From: Ferruginibacter sp.
GTDB taxonomy: Bacteria > Bacteroidota > Bacteroidia > Chitinophagales > Chitinophagaceae
DNA: 64,000 bases
Reading direction: 5' to 3'
Assembly (NCBI GenBank): GCA_028288705.1
Contig: JAQBNH010000017.1
Span: 1 to 64,000 of the forward strand
The notes under the pieces are model-generated. The model saw only the letters and a program-made list of their open reading frames with translations. It made no database searches and was not told the origin of the DNA. The translations under genes and the position numbers were made by a program. Shown here piece by piece: positions 56,082 through 64,000 of the stretch; position 1 is the stretch's first letter, and the number at the start of each line of letters is the position of its first letter.

Positions 56082-59000
56082 ATGAGAAAAATAAATTGTA
56101 TCTGCAAGATCGCAATCTTACTGTTTGCAACCTGCATGCTTTGGCCTTCAGTAAAAGCGCAACAAACGCTCACCCAAATAAACGGCTGGAATGCTTATGT
56201 ACATCTTCCCGCGAGCTACAACAGCAGTTCTGCGAATTACCCCACGATCATCTTTTTTCCCGGCCTTGGTGAAGTAGGAAATACTGCTTCCAAAGTGATC
56301 CAATACGGTCCGGGCGCATATATCGCTCAGGGTTGGAATGGTAATGTTACAGTTGCCGGAAGCCTGGTGGAATTCATAGTGATCAGCCTGCAAACGCCGA
56401 ATGCATTTCCTAATGAGAACCAGATGAATGCCCGCATTCAGAATATTAAAAATAATTACCGTGTTGATCCAAACAGGCTTTACCTCACAGGTCTTTCGCA
56501 CGGTGGATGGTGCAGCAGCACGTTCGTTACCGGGGATAATGCAAACGGGCCGTATACCTATGCTTCCCAGATTGCTGCTGTTGTTACAGTTCAGGGTATG
56601 ATCCCGGATGATAACCAACCTTATCCAAATCTTTTCGACAATTTCGCTAACGCTGGCGGAAAATACCTTGGCTTCGAGCAAACGCTTGATGGCCGGGATA
56701 CACGCACCGTAGTAGACAGGATGAATATGACCAAGCCAAATTCCGCTGTGTATGTTCAAACGAGTTATGGTGGAGGCGGTCACTGCTGCTGGAGTGAATA
56801 TTATGGAGGTAATGGTACTCAGCCGGGGACTTATATGTTGCAGGGCGTAAACCAGAATATTTATCAGTGGATGGCCCGCCAGACACTTGGTCCGCCCGCG
56901 AATATTCCCCCTACTGCAAATGCCGGAACAGATAAAGTGATCGCTTTCCCGGTTTCTTCTACAACATTAACGGGATCGGGTTCAGATCCCGACGGAACAA
57001 TAACAGGGTATCAATGGACAAGAATCTCTGGTCCTGCTTCCGGCACAATTGTTTCTCCGGCTTCTGCCATCACCAACCTGATCAACCTGGCAGAAGGGAC
57101 TTATCAATATGAGCTGAAAGTAACTGATAATTCCGGTGCTTCAGACCGGGATACCGTAAACGTTACGGTTGTTGTTGCGGGAAATCAGGCACCTACGGCA
57201 AATGCGGGACCTGATCAAACGATCACCTTACCAACAAGCGTAGCGCTGTTGAATGGTAGCGGAACAGATCCGGATGGCGTCATTACAAATTATAACTGGG
57301 CGCAACTATCTGGGCCAAATACAGCCACTTTAACAGGCGCCGCATTGCCATTCGCCGTGTTGAGCAATCTGGTACAGGGCTATTATAAATTTAGGTTGCA
57401 GGTGATGGATAATAACGGTGCGATCGACACGGATACCGTTGCAATTACGGTGAATCCTGTTCCGCCTATCCCTTGTAACAATTTGCCCGGCGTGAAATAT
57501 TTTCTTTCGCAAACTGGTGCAGGCGAAATTTACAGGCCGAATGGCTCTGCATGGAAAGGTGGCGATACGATCGTGATCACCGGAACTAATTATTCTGTTA
57601 TCGAGTTTAATAATATTGGCGGCGATCCCTGCCGGCCATTGGTGATTATGCCGCTTACAACGGTTTCTACTCCGGTTTTCCGAATCAAAGGGAAATCTCA
57701 TCATATTAAATTATGGGGTGGACCAACAGCTTACGGTATCAGGGTAAACGGCCCGCTGGCACTTACGATGTGTGATCATATCGAAGTAAATAATATTGAA
57801 TGTTACGGCGGAAGCAATGGCATTTATTGCAAGCAGGATCCTATTTATGCTGATCCGTCAACCTGGCAATCGAGCGGTTACGTGATGAGTAATTTTAAGT
57901 TCCGTAATATATGGGTGCATGATTGTGATGGCGAAGGCATGTATATTGGTGTCACGCAACCTGATGGCGTGGTACGTCAAAAGCCGGATGGGTCAGACAC
58001 CTTAATTGTTCCGATCCGTCTGGATAGTGTTGAAATCTCCAATTGCCTTGTAGAACGCAGTACGTGGGACGGCATACAATTAAGTAATGCACGCGGAGGC
58101 AACAAGATCTTCAATAACGTTGTGAAGAATTACGGCACGATCAATATGAGCAGCCAGCAGGCGGGGATCATACTTGGCGGCAACACAAGTGGTGACGTCT
58201 ATAATAACACGATTCGCCAGGGAACAGGAAACGGAATGGAAATTTTTGGATACGGCGTGATCAATGTATATAATAATACGCTGGATAGCTGCGGATATGA
58301 CGGAACAGCCAATGGTCAGCAATCTATCTATGCAAGTGATTTCCTGATCAGCTCTGATACCAATCCAAAGCAGACCATCATCGCCTACGGAAATAACATC
58401 AATCGGCCGAAAACTGCCGGAGCCATCTTTATCACCGGTTATTATAATAATTCATTTCCCTCTTCTGTGTATAATAATACTTTCTGTATTCCGGGTGCGC
58501 CAACTAACTGGCAATCCACTTACCTTAAACTTAATGTTTACGGAAGCGTGAATACGAATAACACGCTTTATTGTTCCAGCAGTTCTGCGCCTTTTTCGAA
58601 TGCGGGTCCCGATCAAACAATCAGCCTTCCGCAAACGACCGCGGTGCTCACAGGTTCAGGGATGGATCCTGATGGAACGATCGTAGGATACCAGTGGACG
58701 AAAGTGAGCGGACCTTACGGCACCATCCTGAACAGTACCAACCCAACAACAAATGTTGAGTCGCTCCAGGCCGGAACATATAAATTTGAACTGCTGGTGA
58801 CAGATAATGGCGGAGCTACTGCGCGTGACACGATGCAACTGAATTTGGTTGCACCGAATCAACTTCCGACCGTAAATGCCGGCCCGGATCAAACAATCCA
58901 GTTGCCGGTAAATATTGCGACACTCACGGCGATTGCTTCGGATAGTGATGGGACGATCACAAATTATCAATGGACAAAAATTTCGGGTCCTGCGGGAGGA

Positions 59001-62000
59001 TCCATTGCTGCATCAGCTGCTGCAACAACAACGCTTTCCGGCCTTCAACAGGGTACTTACAGTTTTGAATGTAAAGTGACCGATAACGCCGGGGCTATTG
59101 CGCGCGATACTGTAAACGTTATTGTAAATTCCGCAGGCAATATAGCTCCTGTTGCCAACGCAGGTCCTGATCAAACCATCAGCTTACCGGTTAACGTGGT
59201 GAATTTATCAGGCGCAGGAACAGATGCCGATGGGATAATCTCCAGCTATCAGTGGGTAAAGATTTCCGGTCCTTATGGCACGATACTCAGCGTAAACGCG
59301 GCGTCCACAGTTGTTGAATCTTTGGTAACCGGTACATACAAATTTGAATTGACGGTCACAGATAATAACGGTGCAACAGGGAAGGATACCGTTCAGGTTA
59401 CCGTGAATGCGCCGGCAAATCTGCCGCCGGTGGCACATGCAGGTGGCGACCAGGTGATCAGTCTTCCGCAAACCACCGCTACGTTAAATGGCAGTGGCAC
59501 TGATGCCGACGGAACGATCAATGCTTTTTACTGGGCTAAATTATCCGGCCCTTCAGGTGGAATTATTGCCAATCCTTTAGTCGCATCTGCAGCGATCAGC
59601 AGTTTATCGCAAGGCGTGTACAAATACGAACTAACGGTTACCGATAACAGCGGTGCATCTGCAAAAGATACCATGCAACTTACTGTGAATGCAGCTGCAC
59701 CGCCGCCAAATATTTTGCCGGTAGCCAATGCAGGACCTGACCAGGTTGTTACGCTTCCTGTTAATAACGTTTCGCTGAATGGTGTAGGGACCGATGCTGA
59801 CGGTACGATCACCGGTTACCAGTGGACGAAAATTTCAGGGCCCGCTGCTGGAACAATTAATAATTCCGGTGCTCCAACTGCGACCGCCGTCAATCTGGTA
59901 CAAGCAATATATTTATTTGAATTAACGGTGACAGACAATAACGGCGCCACCGCGAAGGACACCGTTCAGGTGACTGTCAATCCAGCTGCAAATATTCCGC
60001 CAACGGCGATTGCCGGAAACGACCAGGTGATTACGCTTCCTGTAAATTCGGTTAATTTAAATGGCAGTGGAACAGATCCTGACGGAAACATTGTGATCTT
60101 TTCATGGAATAAAATCTCCGGTCCAACGGCAGGCATAATCAACAATCCAAATGCCTTGGGAACATCCGTTACAGGAATGGTTCAGGGACTGTACAAATTT
60201 GAATTAACGCTGGTCGACAATAACGGTGCAGCAGGGAAAGACACAATGGAAGTCTTGGTAAATCCTGCGCTCAACCTTGCCCCAATCGCTAATGCAGGAA
60301 CTGATAAGGTTATTACTTTGCCTGTCAACAGCTTGTCTTTCACCGGAGCAGGAACAGATACCGACGGAACAATTACCGCTTATCAATGGCTGAAGATTTC
60401 CGGGCCGGCTGCAGGAACGCTTACCAATGCGAGTGTTGCTACAACATCAGCCATTAACCTTGTGCAGGGCGTTTACCAGTTTGAATTAACAGTAACGGAT
60501 AATAATGGCGCAACAGGAAAAGATACGATGCAGGTGATCGTCAACGCGGCCTTGAATATCGCACCTGTGGCGAATGCGGGGGCTGACAAAATAATTACGC
60601 TTCCTGTAAATACGGTCTCAATAATCGGTAACGGCACTGATACGGATGGAATTATTGCCAACTATCAATGGCTGAAGATTTCCGGGCCGGCTGCAGGAAC
60701 GCTCTCCAATGCCAGCGCGTCAACAACATCAGCTATTAACCTTGTACAGGGCATTTATCAGTTTGAATTAACCGTAACGGATAATAACGGCGCAACAGGA
60801 AAAGATACAATGCAGGTATTTGTAAATGCAGCTCCTAATATCGCTCCAACGGCGATCGCCGGTAACGACCAGGTGATCACACTGCCGCTTAACAGCATCA
60901 ATCTAAATGGCAGCGGTACAGATCCGGATGGAACGATCGTTGGCTTCTTATGGACAAAAATTTCGGGGCCTTCTGCCGGCAACATAAGTAATCCAAATGG
61001 ATTGGGAACAACTGTTACCGGAATGGTGCAGGGAACCTATCGTTTTGAACTTACGCTTACCGATAATAATGGTGGCATTGGAAGGGACACGATGCAGGTG
61101 ATTGTAAATCCGGCGCCGAATGTTGCACCAACTGCCTACGCCGGTAACGACCAGACGATCCAATTGCCGGTGAACTCAGTGAACCTTTCGGGCAGCGGAA
61201 CAGATTCTGATGGGTTTATTGCCGCTTACCAATGGACAAAAATCCTCGGCCCTTCGGCTACCATCATCAGCGCTAATGCCTCTGCAACCACGGTATCTGG
61301 GTTAGTCCAGGGAATCTATGTTTTTGAACTACGGGTAACGGATAATAATGGTGCGATCGCAAAAGATACCATGCAGGTTACTGTTCTGGCGGCTCCTAAT
61401 CTTCCTCCAACTGCCAATGCGGGGGCAGACCAGGACATCAGCTTGCCGGTGAACCTGATTGGGTTGCTCGGAGCCGGAACCGATCCTGACGGTTCCATCG
61501 TTGGCTACCAGTGGACAAAAATTGCGGGGCCAACAGCTGTAATAGGAAACCCAAATGCGATTGCTACCAGCGTGTCAGGCTTAATCGAAGGCACTTATAG
61601 TTTTGAATTAAAGGTGACGGATAACAACGGCGCATCTGCGAAAGACACGATGCAGGTTTTCGTTCATCCCGCACCAGTTATTCCGAATGTTGCGCCGGTG
61701 GCTCACGCAGGGAGTGCGATCAGTATATTATTTCCTGTGAACAATGTTGATCTTACCGGATGGGGAACAGATGCTGACGGCACCATCGTTTCCTACCAAT
61801 GGCGCGTAGTGAGCGGCCCGGTACCTTATACGCTTGTTACAGCAAACCAACCACAAACTGCGTTTCGTAATCTGGTAGAAGGAATTTATGTCCTGGAGCT
61901 GACCGTTACAGATAATAATGGCGCAACAGGGAAAGATATTGTGCAGGTAACGGTAGGGAATAGCCGCCTGAAGCCCGATTTGAATGACGTGCAAATCTAT

Positions 62001-62234
62001 CCGAACCCAGTAACCGACCAGGCACATGCAAAACTGTATGTGACCAAAGATAAAACAGCGAAACTGGTGCTGACAGATGCTCGGGGCGCCATCCTGATGC
62101 AAAAAGAAGTTCAGATCAATTCTGTCTTGCAGGAAGAAGTTATCAGCATGAGGCAGTATCCTGCCGGCATCTATTTCTTGAAACTGGAATCACCATCAAC
62201 GAAACCGGTATCTAGGAAAATAGTGAAATTATAA
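56082..62234 (+). CDS. Giant T9SS-secreted alpha/beta-hydrolase with PKD array and beta-helix domain (hydrolase 3)
   Basis: 2050 residues from the ATG at 56082 (a GTG one codon earlier is less likely); signal peptide ~1-26 (ending V-K-A-Q). Alpha/beta-hydrolase ~28-268 with G-W-N-A-Y-V-H-L-P, F-P-G-L-G-E-V-G, G-L-S-H-G-G-W (Ser139) and G-G-G-H-C-C-W (His234). Two PKD-like domains (~275-460), then a beta-helix domain (~462-834, Asn-rich turns such as N-N-I-E-C-Y-G-G-S-N-G-I and V-Y-N-N-T-I), then 12 more PKD-like repeats (~835-1960), then a T9SS type A sorting domain (I-Y-P-N-P-V, G-I-Y-F-L-K-L). The hydrolase domain is clearly related to that of the gene at 24313-25920. It may act on, or hold, the extracellular polymer. 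It ends 7 bp from the convergent HAD gene. Confidence 0.82.
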   Translation: MRKINCICKIAILLFATCMLWPSVKAQQTLTQINGWNAYVHLPASYNSSSANYPTIIFFPGLGEVGNTASKVIQYGPGAYIAQGWNGNVTVAGSLVEFIVISLQTPNAFPNENQMNARIQNIKNNYRVDPNRLYLTGLSHGGWCSSTFVTGDNANGPYTYASQIAAVVTVQGMIPDDNQPYPNLFDNFANAGGKYLGFEQTLDGRDTRTVVDRMNMTKPNSAVYVQTSYGGGGHCCWSEYYGGNGTQPGTYMLQGVNQNIYQWMARQTLGPPANIPPTANAGTDKVIAFPVSSTTLTGSGSDPDGTITGYQWTRISGPASGTIVSPASAITNLINLAEGTYQYELKVTDNSGASDRDTVNVTVVVAGNQAPTANAGPDQTITLPTSVALLNGSGTDPDGVITNYNWAQLSGPNTATLTGAALPFAVLSNLVQGYYKFRLQVMDNNGAIDTDTVAITVNPVPPIPCNNLPGVKYFLSQTGAGEIYRPNGSAWKGGDTIVITGTNYSVIEFNNIGGDPCRPLVIMPLTTVSTPVFRIKGKSHHIKLWGGPTAYGIRVNGPLALTMCDHIEVNNIECYGGSNGIYCKQDPIYADPSTWQSSGYVMSNFKFRNIWVHDCDGEGMYIGVTQPDGVVRQKPDGSDTLIVPIRLDSVEISNCLVERSTWDGIQLSNARGGNKIFNNVVKNYGTINMSSQQAGIILGGNTSGDVYNNTIRQGTGNGMEIFGYGVINVYNNTLDSCGYDGTANGQQSIYASDFLISSDTNPKQTIIAYGNNINRPKTAGAIFITGYYNNSFPSSVYNNTFCIPGAPTNWQSTYLKLNVYGSVNTNNTLYCSSSSAPFSNAGPDQTISLPQTTAVLTGSGMDPDGTIVGYQWTKVSGPYGTILNSTNPTTNVESLQAGTYKFELLVTDNGGATARDTMQLNLVAPNQLPTVNAGPDQTIQLPVNIATLTAIASDSDGTITNYQWTKISGPAGGSIAASAAATTTLSGLQQGTYSFECKVTDNAGAIARDTVNVIVNSAGNIAPVANAGPDQTISLPVNVVNLSGAGTDADGIISSYQWVKISGPYGTILSVNAASTVVESLVTGTYKFELTVTDNNGATGKDTVQVTVNAPANLPPVAHAGGDQVISLPQTTATLNGSGTDADGTINAFYWAKLSGPSGGIIANPLVASAAISSLSQGVYKYELTVTDNSGASAKDTMQLTVNAAAPPPNILPVANAGPDQVVTLPVNNVSLNGVGTDADGTITGYQWTKISGPAAGTINNSGAPTATAVNLVQAIYLFELTVTDNNGATAKDTVQVTVNPAANIPPTAIAGNDQVITLPVNSVNLNGSGTDPDGNIVIFSWNKISGPTAGIINNPNALGTSVTGMVQGLYKFELTLVDNNGAAGKDTMEVLVNPALNLAPIANAGTDKVITLPVNSLSFTGAGTDTDGTITAYQWLKISGPAAGTLTNASVATTSAINLVQGVYQFELTVTDNNGATGKDTMQVIVNAALNIAPVANAGADKIITLPVNTVSIIGNGTDTDGIIANYQWLKISGPAAGTLSNASASTTSAINLVQGIYQFELTVTDNNGATGKDTMQVFVNAAPNIAPTAIAGNDQVITLPLNSINLNGSGTDPDGTIVGFLWTKISGPSAGNISNPNGLGTTVTGMVQGTYRFELTLTDNNGGIGRDTMQVIVNPAPNVAPTAYAGNDQTIQLPVNSVNLSGSGTDSDGFIAAYQWTKILGPSATIISANASATTVSGLVQGIYVFELRVTDNNGAIAKDTMQVTVLAAPNLPPTANAGADQDISLPVNLIGLLGAGTDPDGSIVGYQWTKIAGPTAVIGNPNAIATSVSGLIEGTYSFELKVTDNNGASAKDTMQVFVHPAPVIPNVAPVAHAGSAISILFPVNNVDLTGWGTDADGTIVSYQWRVVSGPVPYTLVTANQPQTAFRNLVEGIYVLELTVTDNNGATGKDIVQVTVGNSRLKPDLNDVQIYPNPVTDQAHAKLYVTKDKTAKLVLTDARGAILMQKEVQINSVLQEEVISMRQYPAGIYFLKLESPSTKPVSRKIVKL
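58585..61960 (+). repeat. Array of 12 PKD-like coding repeats (~280 bp each)
   Basis: Units open with a pattern like A-N-A-G-x-D-Q-x-I-x-L-P-V-N and close with L-T-V-T-D-N-N-G-A-x-x-K-D-T-M-Q-V. Neighbouring units near 60280 and 60560 are 282 bp apart and almost identical over long stretches (both contain GGGCCGGCTGCAGGAAC), showing recent duplication. Units near 60000 and 60840 resemble each other more than their neighbours, a sign that a two-unit block may have been copied. Confidence 0.85.
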
Positions 62235-62241
62235 AAAGTGA

Positions 62242-62835
62242 CTAAGGAAATTTCCGGAAGAAGGGTTTTGTTGCCAGTGCGATCATCTCTTTATCACCGG
62301 AACTATCACCGTAGCAAAAAATATTTACATAATCAGCCGGGTTGTACACTTGTACAATCCGGTTTACTTTTTCTGCAGCATTGCAGTTTGGCCCATCCAG
62401 TTTCCCCGTAAGCAAACCGTTTTTCACTACAAGTTTGCTGCATAAATATGGAATGCCTTGTTCGATACACCAAGGGCTTACCCAATTTTGAGCAGAAGCC
62501 GAAACAACGACTATTTCATCTCCATTTTTGCGGTGATTATTTAGCGCTGCCTGCGCCTCAGGGCGTATTAAGGAAGGAAGTTTTGTTTTAGTGAAAGACT
62601 GGCAAAGCTGGTCGAACTTTTCTATGGGCATGCCGGAAAAAAAATGACTCAATAATTTTTCTTTAGCCGCCGTATTCGTAATCACACCTACTTTCATCGC
62701 AACAAGCCATGGTGCGAGCACTGCCATCCCCGCAAAATACGCAGCGCTGCCTTTGCTGAATTTAACTAATTCAAGCATGGTATCGGTTCGGGTTATCGTA
62801 CCGTCGAAATCAAAAAAAGCAATGGTCTTTTCCAA
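62242..62835 (-). CDS. HAD-IB family phosphatase
   Basis: 197 residues, starting at a TTG codon (62835) because a stop lies just upstream in frame and no nearby ATG exists. Motif I is F-F-D-F-D-G-T (Asp9 nucleophile, Asp11), motif II V-V-S-A-S-A (Ser), and motif III-IV Y-G-D-S-S-G-D. Such small HAD phosphatases accompany UbiA-type prenyltransferases and may remove the phosphate from decaprenyl-phosphoryl-5-phosphoribose. It starts 6 bp after the UbiA gene, so the two are translationally linked. Confidence 0.85.
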   Translation of the reverse strand: MEKTIAFFDFDGTITRTDTMLELVKFSKGSAAYFAGMAVLAPWLVAMKVGVITNTAAKEKLLSHFFSGMPIEKFDQLCQSFTKTKLPSLIRPEAQAALNNHRKNGDEIVVVSASAQNWVSPWCIEQGIPYLCSKLVVKNGLLTGKLDGPNCNAAEKVNRIVQVYNPADYVNIFCYGDSSGDKEMIALATKPFFRKFP

Positions 62836-62841
62836 GATCTT

Positions 62842-63729
62842 TTATTTAAATACCGTGAAATCTTTTACGTACAGAATGATGTAAAAGCAAATCACCCAAA
62901 GCAGGATCGTCACCTGGATAAACCTGTCCTTGTACAAAATTTTTGTGGGGGATTGAGAATCCTGCTGCACAAAAATAAGCTGCAGGTAACGGAAGATGCC
63001 CATCAACACAAACAAGCACGTATAATATAAACGATGAGTTCCCAGCCGATCGATAATTTCCGGCGACATCGTGTACATAAAATAAGATACAATGATCACC
63101 GCGCAAATTAATGATAGCGCCGTATTGATGAAATCGAGGTTGTATCCTTTCACCGCCTTGCGCATGTCGTTGCCGGAAGATAATTTTAGCAGCACATCAT
63201 CTCTTCTTTTCGCCATTGCCATAAACAAGGCGAGCAGGAAGATCATGATCGTAAGCCATTCGCTTAGCCCAACTCTTGCGATCACCGCCCCGGCTTTTAC
63301 CCGCAGGACAAAACCAATGGCAATAATGATGATATCGAGGATGGGAATATTTTTCAGACCAAAAGAATAGCCAAGATTAAGCAGGAAATAAATCGCCAGA
63401 ACGAATAAAAATTTGTCGCGAATAAACCAGGCGCCCGTAAAACCTACGATCAGGAAAAGGATACAAATGGCAATCGCAGTTGGTGGTTTTACGGCTCCCG
63501 AAGCGAGCGGGCGTTTGCACTTCACCGGGTGTTTGCGGTCGTCTTCGATATCGCGATAATCGTTGATGATATAAATACTGCTGGCGACAAGACTGAAGCA
63601 GGCAAAGCCCCCCAGTAGTTCGAGCATCGTATCCAGGCTGAAAAATAAGCCGGCGAAAAAAACAGGAATAAAAAGAAACGCGTTCTTTGCCCAGTCTTTC
63701 GGCCTGATTAATTTAATGTATGATTTCAT
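62842..63729 (-). CDS. UbiA-family prenyltransferase, probable decaprenyl-phosphate phosphoribosyltransferase
   Basis: 295 residues with about nine hydrophobic helices. The first active-site motif N-D-x-x-D (I-N-D-Y-R-D, Asn56-Asp60) followed by E-D-D-R-K-H-P-V-K-C-K-R-P-L-A-S-G matches the DPPR synthase subgroup rather than ubiquinone or heme enzymes. That enzyme joins PRPP to a polyprenyl phosphate to start synthesis of polyprenyl-phosphate pentose donors (ribose/arabinose). The HAD gene downstream fits the dephosphorylation step. The polymer of the locus may therefore contain a pentofuranose, which is inference. Confidence 0.85.
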   Translation of the reverse strand: MKSYIKLIRPKDWAKNAFLFIPVFFAGLFFSLDTMLELLGGFACFSLVASSIYIINDYRDIEDDRKHPVKCKRPLASGAVKPPTAIAICILFLIVGFTGAWFIRDKFLFVLAIYFLLNLGYSFGLKNIPILDIIIIAIGFVLRVKAGAVIARVGLSEWLTIMIFLLALFMAMAKRRDDVLLKLSSGNDMRKAVKGYNLDFINTALSLICAVIIVSYFMYTMSPEIIDRLGTHRLYYTCLFVLMGIFRYLQLIFVQQDSQSPTKILYKDRFIQVTILLWVICFYIILYVKDFTVFK

Positions 63730-64000
63730 GCGTTGGTGCTAATGGGTTGATCGTTATTGCGGCGGGAATAATGATTTTCTACCAGCCATAAGATCATCGG
63801 TAAAAATATAAGTATAATCGGAACCATAAATAATCGCGTTTGGTAGGCTACTACTGATACATAGTGAACGGCAAACCAAACCGGCACGAGAAAAATAAAC
63901 CATTTTTTCAGCAGGTGCGGAAAAGATTTGAATTTGTACAGGATGATAAATGGAATCACCGCGAAAGTGCCTATCAGTTCCATATACGCCTTTACAGCAA
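63726..64000 (-). CDS. Membrane protein, C-terminal part (5' end outside window)
   Basis: The reverse frame is open to the window edge, so the gene extends beyond it; an ATG at 63983 is only a possible internal methionine. The visible ~90 residues contain two to three hydrophobic segments (I-G-T-F-A-V-I-P-F-I-I-L, I-F-L-V-P-V-W-F, V-P-I-I-L-I-F-L-P-M-I-L-W-L-V) and a hydrophilic tail (N-H-Y-S-R-R-N-N-D). The "Q-T-R-L-F-M-V-P" stretch resembles the end of integral membrane glycosyltransferase/DUF proteins, but no family can be assigned. It overlaps the UbiA gene by 4 bp, so it is part of the same operon. Confidence 0.6.
   Translation of the reverse strand, partial: AVKAYMELIGTFAVIPFIILYKFKSFPHLLKKWFIFLVPVWFAVHYVSVVAYQTRLFMVPIILIFLPMILWLVENHYSRRNNDQPISTNA

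Noticed and set aside
58585-61960. CRISPR array or other non-coding repeat
   Set aside because: The repeats are ~280 bp, in frame and encode PKD-like domains; there are no short direct repeats with spacers.

Overview
The window comes from a member of the phylum Bacteroidota, most likely the Chitinophagaceae or a close relative. The reasons are a SusC/SusD pair, five secreted proteins with type IX secretion (T9SS) sorting domains, TAnnTTTG-type -7 promoter boxes, few Shine-Dalgarno sequences, and the overall style of the proteins. No tRNA, rRNA, CRISPR array, insertion sequence or phage gene is visible. The family placement is inference from protein style, not from a marker gene.

Region 1 (1-2.3 kb) holds the 3' end of a T9SS adhesin-like gene with 73-residue Ig-like repeats, a small winged-helix-like ORF and a DUF4142 lipoprotein.

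Region 2 (2.3-23.6 kb) is an alginate (polyuronate) utilization locus. Two divergent operons flank a perfect 32-bp palindrome at 7236-7267, the likely operator of the LacI-family regulator encoded beside it. The leftward operon is lacI, a PL6 alginate lyase, kduI and kduD. The rightward operon is an SDR (probable DEH reductase), a PL17 oligoalginate lyase, the cupin KdgF, a beta-helix lipoprotein, an ExuT-like MFS transporter, an 1132-aa T9SS surface protein, an alginate-lyase-superfamily enzyme (PL38/PL5-like), SusC and SusD, followed by an esterase. The inferred flow is: SusCD imports oligomers; PL6, PL17 and the PL38/PL5-like enzyme cut them to unsaturated monomers; the MFS carrier moves monomers into the cytoplasm; KdgF linearises them to DEH; and DEH becomes KDG either directly (SDR) or through KduI and KduD. 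KDG kinase and KDPG aldolase are not in the window.

Region 3 (23.6-64 kb) starts with panD and then carries a large exopolysaccharide locus. A leftward block (36.2-26.0 kb) encodes a membrane GT2, a lone receiver domain, a phosphoglycosyl transferase with a receiver-like N-terminus, three more glycosyltransferases, two methyltransferases, a polysaccharide deacetylase and an EEP-family hydrolase. A rightward block (43.7-53.0 kb) encodes a GT2, a Wzz/BY-kinase-like co-polymerase with degenerate ATPase motifs, an acyltransferase, a Wzx-like flippase, a glycosyltransferase, a 43-aa membrane protein, an O-antigen ligase/polymerase-like protein and a half-length TolC-like protein. An MBOAT/SGNH acylation pair and a UbiA/HAD pair (probable decaprenyl-phosphoribose synthesis) follow.

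The most unusual feature is a set of three T9SS-secreted alpha/beta hydrolases (535, 2357 and 2050 aa) that bracket and interrupt the polysaccharide locus. Two share a distinctive GHCCW motif at the putative catalytic histidine. The two giants carry long arrays of FN3, PA14, LamG, PKD and other modules, including a triplicated ~170-aa module I do not recognise and a beta-helix domain inside a PKD array. My working hypothesis is that they are a cell-surface hydrolase/adhesin set acting on, or anchored to, the polymer made by this locus.
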